DNA from: Rhodococcus sp. KRD162
GTDB lineage: Bacteria; Actinomycetota; Actinomycetes; Mycobacteriales; Mycobacteriaceae
Length of the DNA: 64,000 nucleotides
Direction: 5' to 3'
Assembly: GCF_017168335.1 (NCBI RefSeq)
Contig: NZ_JABFAU010000013.1
Location: 184,499-248,498 of the forward strand
This document shows, one piece after another, positions 41,525 to 55,091 of this stretch. Numbering within the stretch: position 1 is the stretch's first letter; each line of letters opens with the position of its first letter. Position numbers and translations under genes: made by a program. Below the pieces are notes generated by a model that saw nothing but the letters and a program-made list of their open reading frames with translations, was not told the DNA's origin and did no database searches.

Positions 41525-43215
41525 CAGGACTCCCTCCCGACGACAGTGAGCGGAAGCCGCAACGCGCCCGGCGCAGACACCGGTACCACGGGGTGCGCAG
41601 GCTGCGTGGGTGCGATTTCCTGATATTCGGAACCCACCGCCGGCCGCCGATCGACCTCACCCTTGTTGGGCCACAACGCCATTGCTCGCTCGGCCTGCGC
41701 GGTGATCGTCAGAGACGGATTGACGCCCAGGTTGGCGCTGACCGCGGAACCGTCGAGCACGTGCAGTCCGTCGTAGCCGTAGACCCGTTGATAGCCGTCG
41801 ACGACACCGGTCTCGGGCGAGTCACCGATTGCGCAACCGCCGAGGAAATGTGCCGTCATCGGAATGTTGACGATCTCCGCGATCGAGCCGCCCGGGTCGC
41901 CGCCGATCTTGTCCGCAAGCAACCTGATCGCCGTATGTCCCTGCGGAATCCACTGTGGCGGCGGGTCGCCAGCACCGGGCTTACTTGTGAGCCGACGACC
42001 GAACGGGCCCTTCTTCGATCCGAGCTCGAGCGAATTGTCGTCGGTCTGCATCACCAACGCGATGACGGTTCGCTCCGACCACCGGTGCACCGACAAACTC
42101 CGAACCGCAGCGCCCGGATGGCGCAGAGCGACACCGAGGGTCTTGAGGACGCGTGGCATCTTGCCGCCGCCGTCGCTGAGCACGGTCTGCAACAACCCGA
42201 TCGCGTTGCTGCCCTTGCCGTATCGCACCGGCTCGATGTGCGTGTGATCGTCCGGGTGGAACGAGGACGTGATCGCCACACCCTCGTGGTAGTCGACCTC
42301 ATGCCCGCGTGCGGTGGCGGCCAACACGGCCTCTGAATTGGTGCGCACCAGCGAGCCGATCCTGCTCGACAGCCGCGGCAACGACCCCTTCTCCTTGGCC
42401 GCGAGCATCAACTTCTGCGTGCCGTACGTACCGGCCGAGAAGATCACCTGATCGGCAGTGATCGTCTTCTCGCTGCGACGCAGCTTGCCGCCGGTCCGGC
42501 GTGTCACCACGTCGTAGCCGTCGCCGTTCGGGCGCACATCCACCACAGTGGTCAATGGAAGAACCTGCGCACCAGCATGTTCGGCGAGATACAGGTAATT
42601 CTTCACGAGCGTGTTCTTCGCTCCGACGCGGCACCCCGTCATACAGGATCCACATTCGGTGCACCCGGTGCGCTCGGGCCCGGCACCGCCGAAGAACGGG
42701 TCCGGTGCGGTCTTGCCACGGTCCCCGAAGTAGACCCCCACCGGCGTGGAGGTGAACGTGTCGCCGACGCCCATGTCCTCCGCCACCTCCCTCATGACCT
42801 TGTCCGAGGCAGTGATGGTGGGATTGGTCTCGACGCCGAGCATCCGGCGCGCCTGGTCGTAGTACGGACTCAATTCGCGCTGCCAGTCGGTGATGGACCC
42901 CCACTGCGGGTCCTCGAAGAACTTCGCCGGCGGCTGATACAACGTGTTCGCATAGTTCAGCGAACCGCCGCCCACACCTGCGCCCGCCATCACCAGAACA
43001 TCGGGAAGCAGGTGAATGCGTTGCACCCCATAGCAACCCAACGCCGGAGCCCACAGATACTTGCGCAATCGCCAGCTGGTCTCGGGTAGTTCGTCGTCCT
43101 CGAACCGTCGGCCGGATTCGAGCACCGCCACCCGGTAGCCTTTTTCGACGGCCCGCAGGGCGGCAACGCTGCCACCGAAACCGGAGCCGATGATCACCAC
43201 GTCGTAGTCACTCAT
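41524..43215 (-). CDS. GMC-family FAD oxidoreductase (cholesterol-oxidase-like)
   Basis: 563-residue flavoenzyme. The N-terminal FAD motif DYDVVIIGSGFGGSVAALRA, MAGAGVGGGSLNYANTLYQP, a cysteine-rich GCTECGSCMTGCRVGAKNTL and the C-terminal TAHFLGGCAIGDSPETGVVD, DGSAVSANLGVNPSLTITA place it near mycobacterial ChoD. The cysteine-rich segment resembles that of ChoD-type enzymes and not secreted streptomycete ChoA; there is no signal peptide. ATG 43215 overlaps the monooxygenase stop by 4 bases. It likely oxidises a secondary alcohol, perhaps a sterol. Confidence 0.85.
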   Translation of the reverse strand: MSDYDVVIIGSGFGGSVAALRAVEKGYRVAVLESGRRFEDDELPETSWRLRKYLWAPALGCYGVQRIHLLPDVLVMAGAGVGGGSLNYANTLYQPPAKFFEDPQWGSITDWQRELSPYYDQARRMLGVETNPTITASDKVMREVAEDMGVGDTFTSTPVGVYFGDRGKTAPDPFFGGAGPERTGCTECGSCMTGCRVGAKNTLVKNYLYLAEHAGAQVLPLTTVVDVRPNGDGYDVVTRRTGGKLRRSEKTITADQVIFSAGTYGTQKLMLAAKEKGSLPRLSSRIGSLVRTNSEAVLAATARGHEVDYHEGVAITSSFHPDDHTHIEPVRYGKGSNAIGLLQTVLSDGGGKMPRVLKTLGVALRHPGAAVRSLSVHRWSERTVIALVMQTDDNSLELGSKKGPFGRRLTSKPGAGDPPPQWIPQGHTAIRLLADKIGGDPGGSIAEIVNIPMTAHFLGGCAIGDSPETGVVDGYQRVYGYDGLHVLDGSAVSANLGVNPSLTITAQAERAMALWPNKGEVDRRPAVGSEYQEIAPTQPAHPVVPVSAPGALRLPLTVVGRES

Positions 43216-44729
43216 GCGGATACCACCTCGTTGTCGGAATCGAGAGTGTCTGAATCGGGAGCGTCGGAGACGATCCGATAGTTCGCGAGATCGAACTCGC
43301 GCGTCATGCTGCGGAATCGAAAGGTATAGGTGGGCCACATCGTGGAGTTGCGGCCGTTGGCGTCCAGATACCAACTCGAGCAGCCACCGGCATTCCACAC
43401 CGTGCCCTCCAGCTCGGCGTCGACCCATGAATTATGCTGCCGCTGAGCAGATTCGACGACCTCCACGGCCGCGATGCCGCGAGTCTTCATCGCGTTCAGT
43501 GCGGATACCAGGTAGTTGGCCTGGGATTCGAGCATGTACACGATGGAGCTGTGCCCGAGATTGGTGTTGGGCCCGTACATCAGAAACAGATTCGGGAAGC
43601 CGGCGACGGTCGTCCCCCGATGGGCCTGCGGGCTGCCGCCCCAATGCTGCGCCAGTGTACGGCCGTCGTTGCCCCGCAGTAGATGCGACACAGGCGGCTC
43701 GGTCGGGGTGAACCCCGTCGCAAAAATGATCGTATCCACCTGGTGGTGTCGGCCCGAGGCCTCGACCACGCCGTTCTCGGTCACCGATGCCAGGCCGGAC
43801 GTCACCAGATCCACATCCGGACGGTCCAGCGTCGGTAGCCAATCATTGGACAGCAGAAGCCTTTTGCAGCCAGGTGCGTAGTCCGGGGTCAACGCTGCCC
43901 GCGTCGCGGGGTTCTTGACCTGCCGTCTCAGATTCAGCTTGGCGAAGGCCTTCACCGCAGGCAGCATCCATGGGTTGTCGGCCAGAACGGTCACATAGGC
44001 CTCGCGGTAGCCGTAGATGACGGCGCGGACTGCCCGGTGCGTCGCCGGAATACGCTCGTAGAGCGCGCGCTCGAGCCTGCCGATGGTGCGGTCCAGGCGC
44101 GGGATGACCCACGCCGGGGTGCGTTGGAAGACGGTGAGCCGCTGGGCTCTGTCGACGATCTCGGGGACGAACTGCACCGCAGAGGCCCCGGTCCCGATGA
44201 CGGCGACCCGCTCATCGGTGAGGTCGTGCTCGTGATTCCAGGTGGCGGAATGGAACACCGTGCCCTCGAAGGTATCGATGCCAGGGACGTCCGGGATCTT
44301 CGGCGTCGAGAGCGCGCCGGTAGCTGCGATCAACACCCGGGCGCTCGTCGCGCCGTTCGTCGTCTGCACCGTCCACCGCTTCGTCGACTCGTCCCAGATG
44401 GCGGACTGCAGTTCGCAGTTCGTGACGATGCGGTCCTTCAGGTGGAGGCGCTCGACGACCGAACGCAGATAGTCGAACAACTCCGGTTGGCGCGCAAAAG
44501 TGTGACTCCACTCGGGGCTCGGTGCGAACGAGAACGAGTACAGCGAGGTCGGAACGTCGCACGCGCATCCGGGGTAGGTGTTGTCGCGCCAGGTTCCGCC
44601 GACATCGCTTGCACGCTCGATGACCACCACGTCGGCTCCGGGGTCGTCGGCGAGGATCTTCGCAACCGCAGCCAGGCCGGCAAAACCAGCCCCGACCACC
44701 AGGACATCTACGCGCTCTTGAAGATTCAT
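43212..44729 (-). CDS. Flavin-containing Baeyer-Villiger-type monooxygenase
   Basis: 505-residue class B flavoprotein monooxygenase. FAD motif VLVVGAGFAGLAAVAKI, NADPH motif VAVIGTGASAVQFVPEI and the Baeyer-Villiger fingerprint FxGxxxHxxxW (FEGTVFHSATW) are all exact. GGTWRDNTYPGCACDVPTSL is the second typical block. It would insert oxygen next to a ketone, giving an ester or lactone. Stop and start overlaps bind it to the TetR and GMC genes, so a ketone made by the GMC oxidase could be its substrate. Confidence 0.9.
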   Translation of the reverse strand: MNLQERVDVLVVGAGFAGLAAVAKILADDPGADVVVIERASDVGGTWRDNTYPGCACDVPTSLYSFSFAPSPEWSHTFARQPELFDYLRSVVERLHLKDRIVTNCELQSAIWDESTKRWTVQTTNGATSARVLIAATGALSTPKIPDVPGIDTFEGTVFHSATWNHEHDLTDERVAVIGTGASAVQFVPEIVDRAQRLTVFQRTPAWVIPRLDRTIGRLERALYERIPATHRAVRAVIYGYREAYVTVLADNPWMLPAVKAFAKLNLRRQVKNPATRAALTPDYAPGCKRLLLSNDWLPTLDRPDVDLVTSGLASVTENGVVEASGRHHQVDTIIFATGFTPTEPPVSHLLRGNDGRTLAQHWGGSPQAHRGTTVAGFPNLFLMYGPNTNLGHSSIVYMLESQANYLVSALNAMKTRGIAAVEVVESAQRQHNSWVDAELEGTVWNAGGCSSWYLDANGRNSTMWPTYTFRFRSMTREFDLANYRIVSDAPDSDTLDSDNEVVSA

Positions 44730-45322
44730 GAAGTCATCACCTTGTCGGACCAGACGGGAAGGAGCCGTTCGCGAAGTCGCGCGTCGGCCTCGGGGGTACG
44801 AAACAACGCCGAGACGGCCAGGCCGCGGGCGAGTTCGACACTGAGCTCGATGGATTCTGGCGTCATCCGGCTACCCATGACGATCTGGGCACCGCTCTCG
44901 ATTGCTTCGGCGACGCGCCGTTCCAGGGGGATCATCGCTTCGTACAGAGCGGGGTCGGTGCGGGCGGCCACCCACAGCTCGAGTGCGGCGTAGAACAGGG
45001 GTCCGGAGAACGCGTCGAGGAGAATCTCGGGACCTCGCTCAGCATCGGGTTCGGCCTCGAGAATTTCCGAGAGCCGACGGTCGACCAAGTGCTCGACTGC
45101 CGCGATCACCAGTGACTCCTTGGTCGGGAAGTGATGCAGCTGCGCGCCCCTGGACACGCCGGCGCGGCGCGCGATCTCCTGCGTGCTGGTCTTCGCGAAA
45201 CCGAGCTCGACGAGGCAGTCGATCGCGGCATCGAGCAGCTTCGCCCTGGTCCCCGCGGTGCGCTCGGCCTGCGTTCGACGCTCGGTCGAGCCCGAATCCG
45301 TCATCCCTGTGTCGGTAGTCAC
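44726..45322 (-). CDS. TetR-family regulator of the monooxygenase operon
   Basis: 198-residue regulator with helix-turn-helix AKLLDAAIDCLVELGFAKTS, TQEIARRAGVSRGAQLHHFP and KESLVIAAVEHLV; the rest is a variable ligand-binding domain. GTG 45322 is chosen; TAAATT about 20 bases upstream may be the -10. It is the first gene of the operon and its stop overlaps the monooxygenase start (ATGA), implying autoregulation together with the enzymes, probably relieved by the substrate. Confidence 0.85.
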   Translation of the reverse strand: MTTDTGMTDSGSTERRTQAERTAGTRAKLLDAAIDCLVELGFAKTSTQEIARRAGVSRGAQLHHFPTKESLVIAAVEHLVDRRLSEILEAEPDAERGPEILLDAFSGPLFYAALELWVAARTDPALYEAMIPLERRVAEAIESGAQIVMGSRMTPESIELSVELARGLAVSALFRTPEADARLRERLLPVWSDKVMTS

Positions 45323-45814
45323 ACCAAGCACCGTAGCGCTCAATTTACAAACAGTCCAGCCTGACTTTAAGTTCGCGCCGCCCGAGGAAGACTCAGGCGC
45401 TGACACTGCGTCCCGTGTGCAGGCAACTCACCCGGCGACAACGCGGCCACTGCGCCCCGAACCCGGCATTCAGCGTTAGCTCGCCTTCGCGAGGACCTCC
45501 CACTCTGTGCGCATCATCGACCTGCCGCGCCGCATCCTTCGATGTCAGCCAGAGTCGCAGCCGCAAGTGGTGCGATATGAACACCTGTGGAAACCGCCAG
45601 AAGAAGGCACGCATGGCCGCCGGCCGTCGCACAACAGAGCCCTCCTGAACCAGGCCACAGACCGGAAGCTCAGGACGCCTCGAGCTCCGCCTCCCGCAAT
45701 TCCCGTGGCGATGGAGCCGCTCGCAGCATTGACGCCAACGGCCAGGCGCTCGACGACACCGAACCCGGTATCGAGGGTCGCCGGCTTACCGCTCGACCCG
45801 TGCCGGTCGGGGTA
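45323..45814. other. 492-bp interval with no convincing gene
   Basis: This stretch lies between the TetR start and the stop of the DUF222-HNH gene. Open frames of up to about 110 codons occur on both strands but lack ribosome sites, hydrophobic or motif structure, and the residue pattern of real genes here. Near 45340-45365 an AT-richer segment (CAATTTACAAACAGTCC) should contain the TetR promoter and perhaps its operator. No terminator or RNA gene was recognised. Confidence 0.55.
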
Positions 45815-47494
45815 TCAGGCGGCTCGTTGTTTTCGGCGGTGGTAGCTGGGGATGGGTTGTCGTGTGGGGTCGACGGTGTCGGGTGGGATGGCGTAGGGGT
45901 GGCCGTCGGTGCCCATGGCCAGTTGCCAGTGACCGTGGTGGACGAGGCGGTGGCATTCTCCGCAGACCAGGGCGAGGTTGTTCAGATCGGTGGTGCCGCC
46001 GTGTTCCCAGAATGCGATGTGGTGGGCTTGGCACCATGGGGCCGGGCGTCCGCACATCACGCAGCATCGGTCGCGGATGGTCAGGGCGGTGCGTTGGTTC
46101 TCGGTCGCCAGTCGGGTGGTCCGTCCGAGGGCGAGTGGGACGCCGTGGTGGTCGACGATGACGGGGGTCAGGTCGGCGTCGCAGGTGAGCAACTCGGCGA
46201 GGCTGCGGCTCATCGGCCCGGTCCAGTCGAGGTGGAACGGCCAGTGAACATCTCCCGGCCCCACCGTCGACTTCTGCGCGCCACCGGCACCACCGGCACC
46301 ATCAGCACCAGCGCCGGCAGAATCGGCACCTGCACCGGAAGCACCACCACCACCGGCACAATCGGCACCTGCACCGGTAGCACTACCACCCGTAGCAGCG
46401 GTAGCGGCAGCGGCGTCATCGTCCGACGAGCTGGCGACGGTGGTCGTTCCCGTCGAATCCGGTGTGACGCTTCCGGTCTGCTGCTTGCCGCTGTGGGTGA
46501 GCAAGTCCCGCAACGGAACTATGAGATGCACCGACGCCCGGGACCCACCCGCTGCGCCGGTGCCCCTACCGCGCAGGTGTCGGTCGATCATCAGATCGAG
46601 TGCGTCGGCGCGGCGTTTCGACGGACTGCGAGGATCACGGGCACCACCGGGACCGGGCCGCGGCGCAGTCAACGGCGAGAGCGCGGTGAGTAGTTTCTCG
46701 GCCATCAACCGGTCGACATTGCCGCTGAGCTGGAACCGATCATCGGCGAGAGGGTGCAGATCGAATCGATTGAGATCCGGGTTCTCCGACACCGGCACCG
46801 GAGGCGGTCCCAGCGGTACCGGACCGCCGACGCCCGCACCACCACCACCACCAGCAGCGCCATCACCGCCACCAGCAGCGCCATCACCGGCACCCGAATA
46901 GCCGCCACCAGCAGCAGCCGAATCAGCGTCCCCGGCACCTGCACCGGCATCGGCACCGGCACCGGTGCGGCGGGCCTGTTCCTGCTCCCACTCGCGGCGC
47001 TGTTTCTCCGCCTTCTGGTGCCGAGCCCTGGCCTCGTCGGCCGCCGAATGCGCCAACGCCTGCGCACGGGTGGCGACCTGACCGGCGGTGGCACCGCGCG
47101 CGGTCTCGAGCAACTCCGCGACGACGGCCTCGCGGTGTCGCTGGTCCAGCGTCGGGTCGGCCACCACGACCGAGGCGTACCCGTCGGCGATCGCCGAGGC
47201 ATGCGCCGCGTGGATCTCACTACCGGCGAGAGCATCGAGCACGGCAGGCCAGTCGGTGAGCCACAGCCCCAACGCACTCTGGCGGGCAGCGGACCCGTCG
47301 GTGATCCGCACCGATCTCGCGTACCACCGCGTCACGGTCGAATGCCCGAGCTTGATCGCCAGACCACGGCGTTCGATCTCGGCGAGCAGCGTCAATCTCG
47401 CTGCAGCAAGAAAATTTTCGTCGGAAGTCACGGCAGCGAGCTCGGAGACCAACTCCTGGTCTGCGAGCTCGAACACATCCCCCCGTGCCTTCAC
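45815..47494 (-). CDS. DUF222/13E12-repeat protein with HNH endonuclease domain
   Basis: 559-residue protein. The N-terminal DUF222 domain ([20 protein letters not shown] to about 190) is followed by two low-complexity regions rich in Gly, Ala and Ser, then a C-terminal HNH domain with paired zinc cysteines: [39 protein letters not shown]. The family is abundant in mycobacteria and rhodococci and is linked to mobile introns or defence, without a defined role. GTG 47494 is selected; TATAGC lies 8 bases upstream, suggesting a leaderless message. The Gly/Ala linkers are prone to length change by slippage. Confidence 0.85.
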   Translation of the reverse strand: MKARGDVFELADQELVSELAAVTSDENFLAAARLTLLAEIERRGLAIKLGHSTVTRWYARSVRITDGSAARQSALGLWLTDWPAVLDALAGSEIHAAHASAIADGYASVVVADPTLDQRHREAVVAELLETARGATAGQVATRAQALAHSAADEARARHQKAEKQRREWEQEQARRTGAGADAGAGAGDADSAAAGGGYSGAGDGAAGGGDGAAGGGGGAGVGGPVPLGPPPVPVSENPDLNRFDLHPLADDRFQLSGNVDRLMAEKLLTALSPLTAPRPGPGGARDPRSPSKRRADALDLMIDRHLRGRGTGAAGGSRASVHLIVPLRDLLTHSGKQQTGSVTPDSTGTTTVASSSDDDAAAATAATGGSATGAGADCAGGGGASGAGADSAGAGADGAGGAGGAQKSTVGPGDVHWPFHLDWTGPMSRSLAELLTCDADLTPVIVDHHGVPLALGRTTRLATENQRTALTIRDRCCVMCGRPAPWCQAHHIAFWEHGGTTDLNNLALVCGECHRLVHHGHWQLAMGTDGHPYAIPPDTVDPTRQPIPSYHRRKQRAA

Positions 47495-47768
47495 ACCGCA
47501 CAAGCTATACCCAACCACCGACACATTCCGGCGGTGCTGGTCAAGGAGCGACGGTGCAGTACCGCAGCTCACTAGACCCACAAATATCGCAGGTCACCTG
47601 CCGCCGTCGGGAACCGAACGAGAATCGTGCGTCACGACTCAGCACCGCTCACCGGGCCGCTCTCTCGCGACTGTGACCGGGCCCATACTATGTGCTGGCC
47701 GGTTTCCGCCGGCACCCCACACTCGGATCGTCCGGCACGTTCCTGCCGGTGGAGGGATCTATTTCGTC

Positions 47769-48839
47769 ATGGCATCAATCACGTTCGAGCGCACGACCAG
47801 GCTGTTTCCCGGCTCCGATACCCCGGCGGTGAACGAGCTGGACCTGCACATCGAGGACGGTGAGTTCCTGGTTCTGGTCGGCCCATCGGGCTGCGGCAAG
47901 TCGACGTCCCTGCGCGTACTCGCGGGCCTGGAGGAGGTCACGTCCGGTCGCATTCTCATCGGCGGCAAGGACGTCACCAATACCGAGCCCAAGGACCGCG
48001 ATATCGCGATGGTCTTTCAGAACTATGCGTTGTACCCGCATATGACCGTGGCGGAGAACATGGGCTTCGCGCTCAAGTTGGCGAAGGCAAGCAAGGAAGA
48101 CATCCGCACTCGCGTCGAGGAAGCGGCGAAGCTTCTCGACCTGGAGCCGTATCTGGACCGCAAACCGAAGGCGCTCTCCGGTGGTCAGCGGCAGCGAGTG
48201 GCCATGGGACGCGCCATCGTTCGTCAACCACAGGTGTTTCTGATGGACGAGCCGCTGAGCAACCTCGACGCGAAGCTCCGAGTCCAGACGCGCACGCAGA
48301 TTGCTCAGCTGCAGCGTCGATTGGGCACCACCACGGTCTACGTCACCCATGATCAGGTCGAGGCCATGACGATGGGCGATCGCGTGGCCGTACTCAAGGG
48401 TGGTGTGTTGCAGCAATGCGCTAGCCCGCGGGAGCTGTACCGCACCCCTGTGAACGCGTTCGTGGCGGGTTTCATGGGCTCACCGTCGATGAACCTGTTC
48501 CGTGCTCCTGTCACCGACGGCGGAGTTCGCCTGGCCGATCAGGTGATTCCGGTGCCGCGTCGGACTCTCGGTTCTGCGACCGAGGTGATGTTCGGCATTC
48601 GGCCGGAGCACATCGAGATCGCCGACAGCGGAATCGCCCTCGAGATCGATGTCGTGGAGGAACTCGGGTCGGAAGCGTTCGTGTTCGGACGCGCGGACAT
48701 CAACGGCCGCACCGAGACCATTGTCGCTCGGGCCGATTGGCGCAGCCCGCCGGAGAAGGGCGACCGCGTCCACGTCCGCATCGATGACGCGCACGCCCAC
48801 ATCTTCGAGGCCTCCGCGGAGGGCCTCCGTCTGAACTGA
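47769..48839 (+). CDS. Sugar-ABC-transporter ATPase, MsiK/UgpC type (solo)
   Basis: 356-residue ATPase: Walker [21 protein letters not shown]-loop [19 protein letters not shown], signature [20 protein letters not shown], Walker [17 protein letters not shown] and a C-terminal TOBE/MalK-type domain ([14 protein letters not shown]). It is encoded alone, without permeases or binding protein, as in MsiK/SugC-like ATPases that serve several importers. ATG 47769 has GTGGAGGGATC upstream. A 21-bp terminator follows. Confidence 0.9.
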   Translation: MASITFERTTRLFPGSDTPAVNELDLHIEDGEFLVLVGPSGCGKSTSLRVLAGLEEVTSGRILIGGKDVTNTEPKDRDIAMVFQNYALYPHMTVAENMGFALKLAKASKEDIRTRVEEAAKLLDLEPYLDRKPKALSGGQRQRVAMGRAIVRQPQVFLMDEPLSNLDAKLRVQTRTQIAQLQRRLGTTTVYVTHDQVEAMTMGDRVAVLKGGVLQQCASPRELYRTPVNAFVAGFMGSPSMNLFRAPVTDGGVRLADQVIPVPRRTLGSATEVMFGIRPEHIEIADSGIALEIDVVEELGSEAFVFGRADINGRTETIVARADWRSPPEKGDRVHVRIDDAHAHIFEASAEGLRLN

Positions 48840-48847
48840 CGTCCCCC

Positions 48848-48893
48848 GTCGTGCGCCTTTTGCGTACCTCCAGGTACGCAAAAGGCGCACGAC
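48848..48893. terminator. Bidirectional terminator between the ABC ATPase and asd
   Basis: Arms of 21 bases (48848-48868 and 48873-48893) are perfectly complementary around a 4-base loop. The stem contains TTTT/AAAA inside but no following T-run. It starts 8 bases after the ATPase stop and ends 1 base before the asd stop, so it can serve both convergent transcripts. Confidence 0.85.
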
Positions 48894-48894
48894 G

Positions 48895-51185
<2,291 letters not shown>

Positions 51186-51221
51186 GCGTCTTACCTCCGC
51201 TGGATAGCCAACTATCGGAAA

Positions 51222-51227
51222 ATTATC
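51222..51227 (-). promoter_or_regulatory. -10 element of the lysC-asd promoter
   Basis: GATAAT on the minus strand, 37 bases before the lysC GTG. It is the best sigma-A-type hexamer in the 158-base divergent interval. No clear -35 or riboswitch structure was found. Confidence 0.4.
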
Positions 51228-51343
51228 GTGAGTTCGTTCGCGGTCACCTTACCGAGTTGGCACCTCGTGTCGTGGCCCGGGTGGCTCCGAGCTGGGACTT
51301 TAGCCCCTCTCGCCTGCGGATACGCCTGCCCTACGATGATCGG

Positions 51344-53032
51344 GTGAGTTTTCCCGAGCACCAACCGCCCCCGCCTCCGAGAGGTCTGCGGGTGCTGTTC
51401 GGGTTGCCTCCCGTCGGTCGCGTGTGGCCCGGTGGTGTGCGTTCGGCGCTGGCGTTCGGAATTCCGGCGATCACGGCGTGGATTCTGGGATTCCATTCCG
51501 AGGCGTTGCTACTGGTCTCCGGGAGTTTTGCGGTCATCTACGGCGAGGGGCGGCCGTATCGGTCGCGCTGGTCGGTGGTGTTGATCGCGGGCGCGGCACT
51601 GGTCAGCTCGGTCTGGTTGGGTGCGATGTCCGGTCAGATCGCCCTCGATCTGGGTCAGACGCCGGCAGCACGGATGATTCCGGTCGCGACACTGTCTCTG
51701 CTCGCCCTCGTAGCGGTCTACGTCATTGCCGCGTTGCGGCTGGGACCACCGGGCGCGTTCTTCTTCGTCCTGGTGTGCGCGGTGTCGTCGTATCTGCCCG
51801 CTGCCGGCATCAGCGCCGAACGTGGGGCCGCGTTCGCCGCCCTCGGGGTCGCGTCGGCGCTGGTGGTGGCGATGTCGGGAGTGTTGTGGGATCCGCGCGG
51901 ACCCGAACGCTCGGCCGTCGCCGCTGCGGTGGGAGCGATCGAGAAGTACACGAGCGCGCCGACGCCGTCTGCCGCCGATCGTCACACTGCCGCCGTCCGA
52001 CTGCACGGTGCCTGGGCCGCGCTCTACGACGCAGGCTCTGCTCGGTTGGCATCGAGGCCCCACCTGGTCGAGACCTTGTTCGACGCGCATCGGGCGTTTG
52101 CCGCAGCAACCTCGGCGCGCGCCGGTTCGGTGCCGGATCCCGACGGTGCGGTGGAATCACCGCGCGATCAGTTGCCGTTGGCTCGGCCGGGGGTCGGGTA
52201 TCGGTTGCGCCGCTCGCTGCATCGTGATTCGCATGCGTCCTCCACCGCGATTCGGGTGTTCTGCGCGGCAGCGGTCGCGGGCGGGATCAGTGTGGCGCTG
52301 GATCTGAGCAGACCGGACTGGGCCATCCTCGGCGCGGTTCTGGTGCTGCAGCAGGGCCCTGATCGACTGCACGGGACGTATCGGGGGCTGCAACGGCTCG
52401 GCGGGACCCTGGCGGGTGTGGTGGTGTTCTCCGCGATCTATCTCTCGCCTCTCGGCGGCCTCGCCGTGATCGCGCTGATGATGCTGCTGCAGTTCGCGAT
52501 CGAGATCTCGGTGCCGCGCAACTACGGGCTTGCGGTCACCTTCATCACTCCGCTCGCATTGCTGATGGGCACCATCTCGCACCCGGGTGCCCCGCTCGGC
52601 GGCCTCGTCGTCGATCGTGTCGTGGAGACCTCGGTGGGTGTCGCCGTCGCGTTCGCCACTCTGTGGCTGTTGTTGCCGGGTGCCTTTCGCCGCGCGTTGC
52701 TGCGAGCCGATCGGCAGGTTCTCCGCTTGACCGACGCACTGTTGACGCGGCTGCAGACGCACTCGGTCACGGCACCGGAAACTCTGGCGCTTCAACGAGA
52801 TGTGCAATTCGAGTTGGTGGGTGCGGCGCTTGCGGGAGTAGAAGCGGCGCACAACGATCGACGGTGGGCACATCGCGTGTGGCCGCAGCATGCGGAGGTC
52901 GATCGCCTCGGTTACGAACTGCTCGCGCAGTGTTGGACCGACGCCGATGTCGGACGACTGAACGACATCGACCTCTGGCAGCGCAAACACGAGATCGTGG
53001 CGGGAAAATTCGACTCCTCAACCCTCGGGTAG
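51344..53032 (+). CDS. FUSC-family (aromatic-acid exporter-like) membrane protein
   Basis: 562-residue membrane protein with two sets of hydrophobic helices, about residues 30-165 and 300-445, and soluble parts after each, the repeated plan of the FUSC/YccS superfamily. The second block contains SRPDWAILGAVLVLQQGPDR followed by GTYRGLQRLGGTLAGVVVFS, the conserved fusaric-acid-resistance motif. TACGAT at 51332-51337 puts a -10 about 7 bases before GTG 51344, so the message may be leaderless. Substrate unknown; relatives export aromatic acids. Confidence 0.8.
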   Translation: MSFPEHQPPPPPRGLRVLFGLPPVGRVWPGGVRSALAFGIPAITAWILGFHSEALLLVSGSFAVIYGEGRPYRSRWSVVLIAGAALVSSVWLGAMSGQIALDLGQTPAARMIPVATLSLLALVAVYVIAALRLGPPGAFFFVLVCAVSSYLPAAGISAERGAAFAALGVASALVVAMSGVLWDPRGPERSAVAAAVGAIEKYTSAPTPSAADRHTAAVRLHGAWAALYDAGSARLASRPHLVETLFDAHRAFAAATSARAGSVPDPDGAVESPRDQLPLARPGVGYRLRRSLHRDSHASSTAIRVFCAAAVAGGISVALDLSRPDWAILGAVLVLQQGPDRLHGTYRGLQRLGGTLAGVVVFSAIYLSPLGGLAVIALMMLLQFAIEISVPRNYGLAVTFITPLALLMGTISHPGAPLGGLVVDRVVETSVGVAVAFATLWLLLPGAFRRALLRADRQVLRLTDALLTRLQTHSVTAPETLALQRDVQFELVGAALAGVEAAHNDRRWAHRVWPQHAEVDRLGYELLAQCWTDADVGRLNDIDLWQRKHEIVAGKFDSSTLG

Positions 53033-53039
53033 ACCGTGA

Positions 53040-54995
<1,956 letters not shown>

Positions 54996-55012
54996 GTTCT
55001 CCGCTCGACGAG

Positions 55013-55048
55013 ATGCCGCCTGTTCATCACGAACGGGCGGCATTTTCG
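55013..55048. terminator. Terminator after leuA
   Basis: ATGCCGCCTGTTC (55013-55025) pairs with 55031-55043 with one G-T pair, loop of 5 bases, followed by TTTTC. It lies 17 bases after the leuA stop and can also end the convergent LysR transcript. Confidence 0.8.
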
Positions 55049-55091
55049 CGGTCTCACGAGGCACCCTTGCTGGAAGCGGATCGGGACTGGT

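Noticed and set aside
45415-45648. Small plus-strand frame in the 492-bp gap
   Set aside because: No ribosome site, Arg/Ser-rich content and no hydrophobic or conserved segment.
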